This document shows, piece by piece, positions 8,401-16,600 of a stretch of DNA of 36,946 nucleotides (positions are counted from its first letter, which is position 1; each line of letters starts with the position of its first letter). This stretch comes from Bacteroidales bacterium (lineage in GTDB: Bacteria; Bacteroidota; Bacteroidia; Bacteroidales; Tenuifilaceae). A program made the position numbers and the translations under genes. Below the pieces are notes generated by a model. The model did no database searches and was not told where the DNA came from. It saw only the letters and a program-made list of their open reading frames with translations. The stretch is from positions 1 to 36,946 of the forward strand of contig JAQUJY010000022.1 in the NCBI GenBank assembly GCA_028680705.1, written 5' to 3'.

Positions 8401-9777
8401 CTATAAAATTTTTCTGATTAGCTTAAAGTACTTAAATGGCGCATATTTAAGTGGTAGGTCAATCCACGTGGGTGTTGAAACAATACTGCGTAGATTGCTA
8501 AAAGCCAAAAAGCTGGTTTTGCCGTGGTATTTACCTAACCCACTGTTGCCAACCCCACCAAAGGGAAGATGATGATTGGTTATGTGCATCAATGTATCGT
8601 TTATACATGCACCGCCCGAAGTAGATCTGTGCAATACCTCTTCTGCCTTTTTGGATTTTCCGAAGTAGTAAAATGCCAAGGGCTTTTCCCTTGAGCTGAT
8701 GAATTTAAGGGCATCATCAATTTCATCAAAAGATAATACGGGCAGAATTGGGCCAAAAATCTCATCCTGCATTACGGCATGCTCTGGAAGCACATCATCA
8801 AGAATTGTTGGTGATATAAATCGGTTCAACCTATCGTATTCTCCACCATATTTCACGGTACCTTCCTTTATGTATCCCACCAGCCTATCGTGAGCCTGAT
8901 GGTTAACAATGCGAGGATAAAATTTGCTGCTCTTAATGTCCTTGCCAAACATCTCATCTATGCCATTGGCAATTTCCCGAATTAGCTCCTCTTTTATTGA
9001 CCCATGCGCTAAAACATAATCGGGGGCAATGCAGGTTTGACCTGCATTAATAGTTTTTCCCCAGGCTATTCGTTTTGCAGCAATTTTAAGATTTGCGTCC
9101 TTATCAATAATACAAGGGCTTTTACCGCCCAACTCCAATACCACAGGGGTAAGGTGCTCGGCAGCTGCTTTCATAACAACCCTTCCTAGGGTTGGACTGC
9201 CAGTAAAGAATATAATATCAAACCGCTTTGAGAAGAGTATCGCGTTTGTGTTTCGGCCACCCTGCACAATGCCGATATAGTTTGGACTAAAAGTTTCCTT
9301 AATCATCTCCTCCATTACCCTCGCCGTATTAGCTGTGTATGGCGATGGTTTTAGGATTGCGCAGTTACCTGCTGAAATTGACCCAACCAGTGGATTCATT
9401 TGTAGCTGAAATGGATAGTTCCAAGGTGCTACAATTAACGAAACGCCTAAGGGCTCGTAGATTATTCTCCCCTTTGATGGAAGAAGATGCACTGGGGTTG
9501 GAACCCTTTTGGGTTTTGCCCACTTTTTAAGATGCTTTATATGATTATCAATTTCTTGCTGTACTATGCTAATCTCGGTAAGGTAGGCCTCTTCGAAGGA
9601 TTTGTGCAGGTCGACCCAAAGGGCATCGGCAATTTTTTGCTCATACTTATTAATGGCACATTTGAGTTTCCTAAGTTGCTCAAGCCTAAACTTGATGGGT
9701 TTTGTTTGATGACCTGCAAAGAATTGTCGCTGCTGCTGAAGCATCCCATCAATAATGATTTTTGCTGTATCCTCCAT
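8401..9777 (-). CDS. NAD(P)-dependent aldehyde dehydrogenase (class 3-like)
   Basis: This 458-residue enzyme oxidises aldehydes to carboxylates. Catalytic landmarks are Asn120 in APWNYP, Glu215 in LELGGKSP and the nucleophile Cys249 in NAGQTC. The short length, roughly 40 residues below the 500-residue norm, and the hydrophobic C-terminal end resemble class 3 fatty-aldehyde-type dehydrogenases, so long-chain or aromatic aldehydes are plausible substrates. That point is inferred. The ATG at 9777 is preferred to a GTG one codon upstream. It is a single gene transcribed toward sfsA; the 240 bp upstream contains no recognisable promoter with confidence. Confidence 0.93.
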   Translation of the reverse strand: MEDTAKIIIDGMLQQQRQFFAGHQTKPIKFRLEQLRKLKCAINKYEQKIADALWVDLHKSFEEAYLTEISIVQQEIDNHIKHLKKWAKPKRVPTPVHLLPSKGRIIYEPLGVSLIVAPWNYPFQLQMNPLVGSISAGNCAILKPSPYTANTARVMEEMIKETFSPNYIGIVQGGRNTNAILFSKRFDIIFFTGSPTLGRVVMKAAAEHLTPVVLELGGKSPCIIDKDANLKIAAKRIAWGKTINAGQTCIAPDYVLAHGSIKEELIREIANGIDEMFGKDIKSSKFYPRIVNHQAHDRLVGYIKEGTVKYGGEYDRLNRFISPTILDDVLPEHAVMQDEIFGPILPVLSFDEIDDALKFISSREKPLAFYYFGKSKKAEEVLHRSTSGGACINDTLMHITNHHLPFGGVGNSGLGKYHGKTSFLAFSNLRSIVSTPTWIDLPLKYAPFKYFKLIRKIL

Positions 9778-10018
9778 CACTCTATATGTATTTGGTTAGC
9801 AATTACCCTTTTATGCTGCATAGTAATATCACCCTAAAAATACGCGATATTTAAAGTTAAAACGATAACAAACGGTATTAAATTTTGGGTAATTACTTCT
9901 CTTTAGGTAATGGGTAGGATATCTAAATCAACAATAACATGCAGGCACAAATAACCCACACCAACCATAAACAGAGCAATGTACGGTTCAATGGAGTAGT
10001 AACTTTGCTTAAACCAAG
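9778..10018. other. Intergenic stretch with no supported feature
   Basis: Both flanking genes are on the minus strand. The stretch is AT-rich and should hold the aldehyde dehydrogenase promoter, but I see only a near match (TAACTTTA on the minus strand at 9852-9859). I see no hairpin with a U-tract for the end of the DUF4412-like gene. Confidence 0.4.
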
Positions 10019-10669
10019 TTAAGAAAGTCGGTTAACAGATTTAAAGTGAGAGGGAATGCCAAACAATGATGATGATGGGTTATTATACTCAATATCAACT
10101 ATGCGTATTTTTAGCTTTTCTTTTCGTAGAAGCGTTCTCTCCTCAGTTAGCATCGGTATAAACCCTCCCACCTCAGGAATGGCACCAAAAATGGCTAGGC
10201 TGTATTCTGTACGCCTTAAAAGGTTCAATAATTTCGAGAAAAACTCAAATTCTCCATCACACATCCAATAGGCAACTTCCGTATTCATTCGCTCATCCCT
10301 TACCCTCCATTGGCTGCATGTATGCCCATTTATTTCCTTGGAATTTTGAGTCTTTTTAACGCTAATACGTCCGTTATCGTTACTATAACTGCTAACTAAT
10401 AACTTTTTGTATAACTCCTTGCTGTACGATAAGGCGTAAACCTCTTCTTTATCCAAATTTACTATGTGGCTACTCACAAGACGATTCTTTGTATCACGCT
10501 CATCAACCCTAACCATTGAATCCTTTACGTAGATGTTAATACGGGTTGTATCAAACACAGTCTCGCGTACAAAGTTAATGCTACCCTCAAAAGTGCGAGC
10601 ACAAACCGTACTAAGTGAGGATAAAAAAATGATTATCAACACTAAAAATAAAGAATATCTGTTTCTCAT
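10019..10669 (-). CDS. DUF4412-like secreted protein
   Basis: A 216-residue protein with a clear signal peptide (MRNRYSLFLVLIIIFLSS, cleavage near VCA-RT). The mature part begins with FEGSINFV and YVKDSMVRVDE, then a segment about a residue bound to the protein (NGHTCSQWRV, EVAYWMCDGEF). This is the pattern of DUF4412 periplasmic or outer-membrane-associated proteins, which resemble LolA-like half-barrels. The function is unknown. The start at 10669 gives a proper signal peptide; an upstream TTG would prepend non-signal residues and overlap the divergent promoter. It is divergent from yraN by 58 bp. Confidence 0.7.
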   Translation of the reverse strand: MRNRYSLFLVLIIIFLSSLSTVCARTFEGSINFVRETVFDTTRINIYVKDSMVRVDERDTKNRLVSSHIVNLDKEEVYALSYSKELYKKLLVSSYSNDNGRISVKKTQNSKEINGHTCSQWRVRDERMNTEVAYWMCDGEFEFFSKLLNLLRRTEYSLAIFGAIPEVGGFIPMLTEERTLLRKEKLKIRIVDIEYNNPSSSLFGIPSHFKSVNRLS

Positions 10670-10670
10670 A

Positions 10671-10701
10671 TTGCACACAATACTTCTGTTACTTATATTT
10701 G
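10671..10701 (+). promoter_or_regulatory. Promoter for yraN (-33 TTG, -7 TATATTTG)
   Basis: TTG at 10671-10673 and TATATTTG at 10694-10701 are separated by 20 bp, a good match to the Bacteroidota sigma-factor consensus. The element lies in the 58-bp gap between the divergent DUF4412-like gene and yraN and gives a leader of roughly 20 nt. Confidence 0.6.
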
Positions 10702-10727
10702 ATGTTAACAATTTTGTTTCAAAAAAA

Positions 10728-11108
10728 ATGAATAAAAAGGATGATGTTCCTCATCCCTACAAGTTAGGGGTTGACGGCGAGGCATATGCCTTAGATTATG
10801 TTAAGGCAATGGGGTATAAAGTACTGAACACAAATTGGCGCTTTGGCAAAAAAGAACTTGATATTGTGGGCACCAAGGATAATATGCTAATTGTGTTTGA
10901 GGTAAAAACCCGATTTGGGAACTATTGGGAAGAGCCAAAGGATGCCGTAGTAATGCGAAAACAAAAAAATATTATTGAAGCTGCCGATGCTTACGTGCAA
11001 AAGTATGATATTGACCTTGAGGTGCAGTTCGATATTATTGGCCTTGTGTACAACGGAAAGAGTTTTGAATTGGAGCACATCCAAGATGCATTTTACCCAA
11101 CACTTTAG
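10728..11108 (+). CDS. yraN: YraN/UPF0102 family nuclease-like protein
   Basis: This 126-residue protein carries the UPF0102 core: GEAYALDYVKAMGYKVL, then NWRFGKKELDIV and LIVFEVKTR, which together form the E..D...EVK metal-site pattern of restriction-endonuclease-like folds. The family is near-universal in bacteria and of unclear function; a role in DNA processing or uptake has been proposed for relatives. The ATG at 10728 was chosen because the preceding in-frame 65 codons read through the divergent gene and the promoter and look non-coding. yjbR follows after 9 bp, so the two are probably co-transcribed. Confidence 0.9.
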   Translation: MNKKDDVPHPYKLGVDGEAYALDYVKAMGYKVLNTNWRFGKKELDIVGTKDNMLIVFEVKTRFGNYWEEPKDAVVMRKQKNIIEAADAYVQKYDIDLEVQFDIIGLVYNGKSFELEHIQDAFYPTL

Positions 11109-11117
11109 CCCTTGCCA

Positions 11118-11474
11118 ATGATGAATATTGAAACGCTACGCTTGTATTGCCTAAGCCTGAAAGGGGTAACAGAAAGTTTCCCTTTTGATGAGGAAACCCT
11201 AGTTTTTAAGGTTGGTAATAAGATGTTTGCACTAACAAATTTGGATGGTCCATTAAGCGTTAACATCAAGTGCGACCCCGATGAGGCAATTACCTTAAGG
11301 GAACAGTACATGGGAGTAACACCAGGTTACCACATGAATAAAACACATTGGAATACTGTAATGGTAGATGGTTCTATTCCCGATAAAACCATTAAGCTAT
11401 GGATACTTAATTCGTATAACCTTATTTTTAACTCATTGCCAAAAAAAGTACAACAGTCAATAATAAATCCATAG
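11118..11474 (+). CDS. MmcQ/YjbR family protein
   Basis: A 118-residue small protein of the MmcQ/YjbR (DUF419) family. Signature segments are FPFDEETLVFKVGNKMFAL near the N-terminus and YMGVTPGYHMNKTHWNTV in the middle, followed by a helical end (IKLWILNSYNLIFNSL). The fold is cytoplasmic and related to double-wing DNA-binding proteins; the function is unknown. Two adjacent ATGs (11118, 11121) are both possible starts. It sits 9 bp after yraN on the same strand. Confidence 0.9.
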   Translation: MMNIETLRLYCLSLKGVTESFPFDEETLVFKVGNKMFALTNLDGPLSVNIKCDPDEAITLREQYMGVTPGYHMNKTHWNTVMVDGSIPDKTIKLWILNSYNLIFNSLPKKVQQSIINP

Positions 11475-11481
11475 ATATTTA

Positions 11482-11489
11482 TATATTTG
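11482..11489 (+). promoter_or_regulatory. -7 promoter element for the 278-residue secreted protein
   Basis: TATATTTG matches TAnnTTTG exactly, about 57 bp upstream of the ATG at 11546. No convincing -33 TTTG is seen at the right spacing. Confidence 0.45.
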
Positions 11490-11545
11490 GTACAAGAGTT
11501 GTAGAGCCTTCTGTTATATTGCGACTAACCAAATTATTAGGAGAT

Positions 11546-12382
11546 ATGAAAACATTAAAAATTCTCATCGTACTGGTAGTATCGCTTGGCTTTAGCGGCC
11601 ATGCTCAAGATGTTTACCACGTTACCCGTGTTAACGGAACAATTACCAATTTAGGAACAGGGACCAATGTAGTAGCTGGCGAAACGCTTAACCCAGATGA
11701 TGTTCTTCTTTTCGAAAGCCTCGATAGTTACGCCATTGCCATTGGAAGCGCAATGGGTCGATTTCAGATTAAATTTCAAGAACCAGCCCTATCCAATGAG
11801 CATTTAACACTAACAGCAATGGTTAAAGATATTGCACTGCCTACAAAAATGCGAAATTTGATGCTTGCCCGCTTTAACCCTTCGGAAACACAAGTATCTG
11901 ACCTACGCCAGTATTTTGGAAACGATAAGTTCTCGATTATTGGTGATGCGGTTACCGTTCCGCTCAATCAGCAGAACTACTCATTATCCGACGATAAGTT
12001 TATTGTATTCTACTATCGGGTTGATAATAACCCAGTATCTAAAAAGATTGGGCACGATGAGCAATCGCTTATACTTGAGAAGGATAAACTGGTAACCAGC
12101 AGCGCAGGCTCAGTTGAGGGTAACGAAATTTCGAATCTAGCAGTTTACGAGTACCAAATGTCATCCAGAAGCAGCCATGAGATTACCCGCTTTACGCTTG
12201 TTTTTGTTGATAAGAATGAATTGATTAATGAATTTAATACGATTATTCCAATTCTAAAGCGACAAAAAATGGCTAATGACGATATAAAGAAATACCTAAT
12301 TGAGTACTACTATGATTTTTACGGAGCTACTGATTCCAAAACCATCGACACCTTTGCAGAGCAAATTGTAAAGAACTACTAA
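11546..12382 (+). CDS. Secreted protein of unknown function with FecR-like N-terminal pattern
   Basis: A 278-residue protein with a signal peptide (MKTLKILIVLVVSLGFSG, cleavage after HAQ). The mature N-terminus, VYHVTRVNGTI...GETLNPDDVLLFESLDSYAIAI...GRFQIKF, has the beta-rich 'value, threshold, state' rhythm seen in FecR-like and related SH3-like domains; this is a resemblance only. The middle (about 110-190) is beta-rich and polar. The end is helical (NDDIKKYLIEYYYDFYG). The ATG at 11546 is preceded by AGGAG at a suitable distance; an upstream TTG would add nine non-signal residues. I do not recognise the family. Confidence 0.72.
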   Translation: MKTLKILIVLVVSLGFSGHAQDVYHVTRVNGTITNLGTGTNVVAGETLNPDDVLLFESLDSYAIAIGSAMGRFQIKFQEPALSNEHLTLTAMVKDIALPTKMRNLMLARFNPSETQVSDLRQYFGNDKFSIIGDAVTVPLNQQNYSLSDDKFIVFYYRVDNNPVSKKIGHDEQSLILEKDKLVTSSAGSVEGNEISNLAVYEYQMSSRSSHEITRFTLVFVDKNELINEFNTIIPILKRQKMANDDIKKYLIEYYYDFYGATDSKTIDTFAEQIVKNY

Positions 12383-12536
12383 AAGTAAAAGAGGTTATCT
12401 GTTCTTTTCCGCCATTGCAATCTTTTATCACTAAACTCGCACGGTTTTATAATCCGTGCGAGTTTAGTATAATAAGGCACGGGCTACAAGTCCGCAGCAG
12501 CAGTGTATGACTGAAAGTTAAATGGGACAGGGAGCC
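12383..12536. other. Convergent intergenic region with REP-like palindromes
   Basis: The gap lies between the plus-strand secreted protein gene and the minus-strand zinc-ribbon gene. Apart from the palindrome pair annotated separately I see no coding potential. Confidence 0.5.
12431..12494. repeat. REP-like palindrome pair
   Basis: CTAAACTCGCACGG (12431-12444) and its exact complement (12454-12467) form a perfect 14-bp stem with a 9-nt loop. Thirteen bases on, CGGGC / GTCCG (12480-12484, 12490-12494) form a second 5-bp stem around TACAA, followed by GCAGCAGCAG. There is no U-tract, so it is not a classical terminator. The architecture (two GC-rich palindromes in an otherwise AT-rich convergent gap) resembles REP/BIME elements mobilised by RAYT transposases. 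This is inference; I see no other copy in the window. Confidence 0.55.
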
Positions 12537-12938
12537 CTATTTCAGAAGATTTATGCTCAAATAATCTACATTTAAGCTGCCATGCTCTCCAAAGGTTTCT
12601 TCCTGTCCATCATCAGAGATTTTATAGGTGCATCTTTCCCCTATTTTTTTTGAGAATACTACCCAAAAAGTTTCCTTATCATCTACCTGCATCTTTACCC
12701 TAACCAGTTTATTGGCTCCCTCAACGGTTAAATCGTGTCCGCACATTGGGCAGTAAAAATCAATCTGCTCGCCTTCAGTAAGCTCAATGGTGGGATGATA
12801 TTCGTAGGTATATTCCCCTAGTTTAGGACTTAGCAGTAGCAAACCACTATCCAATCCTTCCTTCTTAATTGCAAAAATAACCTTATCGGCTACGCTTAAG
12901 TACCCATGGCATTTTGGGCAAAAAAAATTTGTTTTCAT
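12537..12938 (-). CDS. Small zinc-ribbon protein, unknown function
   Basis: A 133-residue cytoplasmic protein with two CxxC knuckles, CPKC at residues 8-11 and CPMC at 63-66, which together could bind one zinc ion as a split ribbon. The middle and C-terminal parts are beta-rich and acidic. A strong Shine-Dalgarno (GGAGGGTGAGG) precedes the ATG at 12938, which is unusual in this genome and supports the start. I do not recognise the family. It stands alone, convergent with the secreted protein gene and divergent from the giant adhesin gene. Confidence 0.7.
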   Translation of the reverse strand: MKTNFFCPKCHGYLSVADKVIFAIKKEGLDSGLLLLSPKLGEYTYEYHPTIELTEGEQIDFYCPMCGHDLTVEGANKLVRVKMQVDDKETFWVVFSKKIGERCTYKISDDGQEETFGEHGSLNVDYLSINLLK

Positions 12939-13631
12939 ACCTCACCCTCCTATCAATTAGTTTATCCCTACTATTTAGAGTATTCGAAAATTAAATGAAT
13001 TTGTTCCATTATATGAGCAATATCTTTAAATTGAATTATCTTTAACAGATTTCATAAATCACAATCTATCAGCATTTCACATACCATACTAACATAAATT
13101 TAACGGTGTAAGTTCAATTATAACACAATCTATGTCCGATTTCGGTAATGCGTTAATCACCTTAACTTGCACATTCGTCAAATATACAGGTAGTTACATC
13201 TAATGGCAGGATTATTGATTAAACAATAGATCTATAGTAATAAATGGCATACTTTAAGTGAAAACTGCCCGTAAACGGGCAAAACATTGGTGTAAATTAC
13301 ATGGGATACCGCTTATTAGCTATGAACATTTCTACAAATAAATTCGTACAAGACATAACAAGACAATAAACAAAGAAACAAATATTGTAATTAACTGAAA
13401 CACAAGCTTTGTAAATATATTTTTTTAAAAGAAATCAATATCCATTAGTTTTACTAATTGCGGTAACCCGCTAATTTTTAGGGATATATTTTTGCACATC
13501 ATGAAAAAATATCTACTTTCGCTATAAGATTAAGAAGAATCTGAGTTTTTCTGTTTTTTACGGCCAATATTTTTCAACAAAACCTGGCTTTTTGTCAACA
13601 AGTTGAAATGGACAACATAATCTAAAATATT
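12939..13631. other. AT-rich regulatory stretch upstream of the giant adhesin gene
   Basis: This 693-bp stretch has no credible gene. It holds a perfect 7-bp palindrome TGCCCGT/ACGGGCA (13267-13282), an imperfect palindrome GCGG-TAAC-CCGC at 13460-13471, a promoter-like -7 element at 13487-13494, and on the minus strand a TATATTTG (13179-13186) that could serve the zinc-ribbon gene with a long leader. An 8-codon ATG frame at 13501 (MKKYLLSL) is too short to call. Confidence 0.5.
13487..13494 (+). promoter_or_regulatory. -7 promoter element for the giant adhesin gene
   Basis: TATTTTTG matches TAnnTTTG. Transcription would begin near 13500, giving a leader of about 130 nt before the ATG at 13632. 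A TTG at 13458-13460 is 26 bp upstream, a little far for a -33 element. The palindrome GCGG-TAAC-CCGC lies in the spacer and could be an operator. Confidence 0.45.
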
Positions 13632-16600
13632 ATGAAAAGGATTTACACCCTTCTTACTGCTTTATCAATACTGGGCTTTACTGCTAATAGCGCTTTTGCA
13701 ACGCTTACAGTAACAATTAACAACAAAACTCAAACCCAGATAAACATGAGCGAGCCTGTGGCTGTTTGCTCTGGAGCTGATGCCTACTTTTTCTGGGGAG
13801 TAACCAACAACCCCCCTACAAATCCATACACTGTTGACTCCCCCGCATGGAGCGGTACTGCAGCAACCTTTATTAATGACATAAACACTCAGTTTATTAC
13901 ATTTAACTGCAGCACCCCTGGCACATACTACTTAACATTTAGTGCAACCAAAACCGGTTATGGCACTTATACGGTAACACAGCCCATTGTGGTTTACTCA
14001 AACGATGATTTATACCTCGATTTCCCCACTTCGTCTCCACATAACAGTTGTGAGGGGTCAACCGTTTCCCTAGAAGCAAGCGGAACGGTTTTTTACTACT
14101 GGGAAAGAGTAACTGACGGGCAGCCTATTGGAAGTTCCGCATCAGTTGATGAGATACCGCCCTCGGTTGGTACCTGGACCTATAGGGTTTTTGGGTATAA
14201 TGAGGGTTGTCCAACAATCCCAGAATATATTGAATTTGATATTGATGTTGATGAAGCACCAACGGTTGATGCCGGTGGTCCCTACGAGGTTTGCGCAAGT
14301 TCAGCAGTTCAACTTAACGGGACAATTGGCGGCTCAGCATCATCGGCAGAGTGGATTGGTGGTTTGGGAACCTTTAACCCCAGCAGAAATACGCTAAATG
14401 CTTTTTACACACCACATGCAAGCGAGGATGGCACAACAGTTAACCTTTTGCTAAGAACTAATAAACCCCTTGGTGCATGCCCTGCTGCCGAGGCAATTAC
14501 TACTATTACTGTTTACGAACAACCAGTTGCCAATGCAGGAAGTGATGGTAACTCTTGTAGCTACAACTTTACCCTTGCCGCCAATGCATCTGTAGGCACA
14601 GGAACATGGACAAAATCATCGGGTACAGGGAATGCGATATTTAGCAATCAAAACAGTCCAACCTCTAACGTAACTGTTAATGCATACGATACCTACATAT
14701 TCACATGGACAGAAGTGAATGGGATTTGCTCCGATGCCGACAACGTTACAGTAAACTTCTACGAACAACCTGTTGCCAATGCAGGACCCGACGATCAAAC
14801 CTGCGGATTAACATTAACTTTAGGTGCTACAGCATCGGTTGGAATTGGAACATGGACTCTTCAATCGGGCCCTAGCGCAGCCAACTTTATAAATGAGAAT
14901 AGTCCGACCTCAAATGTAACTGTTACAGCATATGGGCAGTATGTATTGCGCTGGACTGAGGTAAACGGCACCTGCTCCGATTTTGATGAAGTTGTTGTCG
15001 ATTTCTTTGAGCAACCAGTTGCCAATGCCGGAACCAATGGAAACTCCTGTAGCTATAGTTACACTCTTGATGCAACAGCATCTACTGGCACTGGGACTTG
15101 GACAAAATCATCGGGTACAGGAAATGCAATATTTAGCAATCTAAACAGTCCAACCTCTGGAGTGACTGTTGATGCATACGATACATACGTATTCACATGG
15201 ACAGAGGTAAACGGAATCTGCTCCGATGCTGATGATGTTACAGTAAACTTCTACGAACAACCTATTGCCAATGCAGGATCCGACGATCAAACCTGCGGAT
15301 TAACATTAACTTTAGGTGCTACAGCATCGGTTGGGCTTGGAACTTGGACTCGCGAGGCTGGCCCTGGAGCAGCTAATTTTACCAATAAAAATAGCCCAAC
15401 CTCAAATGTAACTGTTACAGCATACGGGCAATATGTATTCCGTTGGACAGAGGTTAATGGAAGTTGCTCCGATTTCGATGAGCTAGTTGTCGATTTCTTT
15501 GAGCAGCCAATCTCAGTTGCTGGCCCCGATGATGAAACGTGTGGACTATCAATTACTCTTGCCGCTGTTCCATCTGCTGGAGTTGGAACATGGACAAAAA
15601 TATCAGGTTCGGGAACACCTACTTTCGGCAATGTGAACGATGCTGGAACAAGCGTTACAGTTTCTGAATACGATCAGTATGTTTTCCGTTGGACTGAAGT
15701 TGATGGTATTTGCTCCGACTTTGATGAAGTAACCATCGATTTCTACGAACAACCAGTAGCTAATGCTGGTAGCGATAATGAAACTTGTGGGTTTAGCATA
15801 TCTTTAGCGGCTATTCCATCAGTTGGAACTGGAACATGGACCTTAAACTTAGGCCCTGGTGCTGCCAATTTTGATGATCTTAATGAACCCACGACGGGAG
15901 TTACTGTTACAGCCTACGGTACTTACCAGTTTACCTGGACAGAAGTAAACGGAACATGTCTCCCCAGTGCCGATAATGTTACCATCGATTTCTTTGAGCA
16001 ACCATTAGCCGATGCTGGAACCGATGATCAAACCTGTGGACTGAGCATTGCTCTTAATGCCAATCCATCTGTGGGTACCGGAACTTGGACAAGAACATCA
16101 GGCCCAGGTACTGCTAATTTCACCAATCAAAATAGCCCAACATCTAGCGTAACAGTTACTGCTTACGGTAAATATGTGCTTCGTTGGACCGAGGTAAATG
16201 GCAATTGTTCTGATTTTAATGAGGTAACAATCGATTTCTTTGAGCAACCAGTTGCCGATGCCGGAACCGATGGAAACTCCTGTAGCTATAACTACACTCT
16301 TGATGCAACAGCATCTGTTGGCACCGGAACTTGGACAAAATCATCGGGTACAGGAAATGCAATATTTAGCAATCCAAACAGCCCAACCTCTGGAGTTACT
16401 GTTGATACCTACGACACATACGTATTCACATGGACAGAGGTAAACGGAATCTGCTCCGATGCTGATAATGTTACAGTAAACTTTTATGAACAACCTGTTG
16501 CCAATGCAGGAACCGATGATATTACATGTGGACAAACCATCGCCCTCAATGCTACAGCATCTGTTGGTACTGGAACATGGACTCAATTTTCTGGATCGGG

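Noticed and set aside
10000-10007. TAACTTTG on the plus strand as a promoter
   Set aside because: It would transcribe antisense into the DUF4412-like gene; no plus-strand gene follows and a single 8-mer match is weak.
10533-10727. Upstream extension of the yraN frame
   Set aside because: It overlaps the divergent DUF4412-like gene and the promoter, and its residues are unlike the family.
13267-13282. TGCCCGT/ACGGGCA palindrome as a terminator
   Set aside because: It lies upstream of both flanking genes and lacks a proper U-tract on either strand; it is noted only as a palindrome.
13501-13527. Eight-codon frame MKKYLLSL in the adhesin leader
   Set aside because: Too short and without a ribosome site or regulatory hairpins around it to call a leader peptide.
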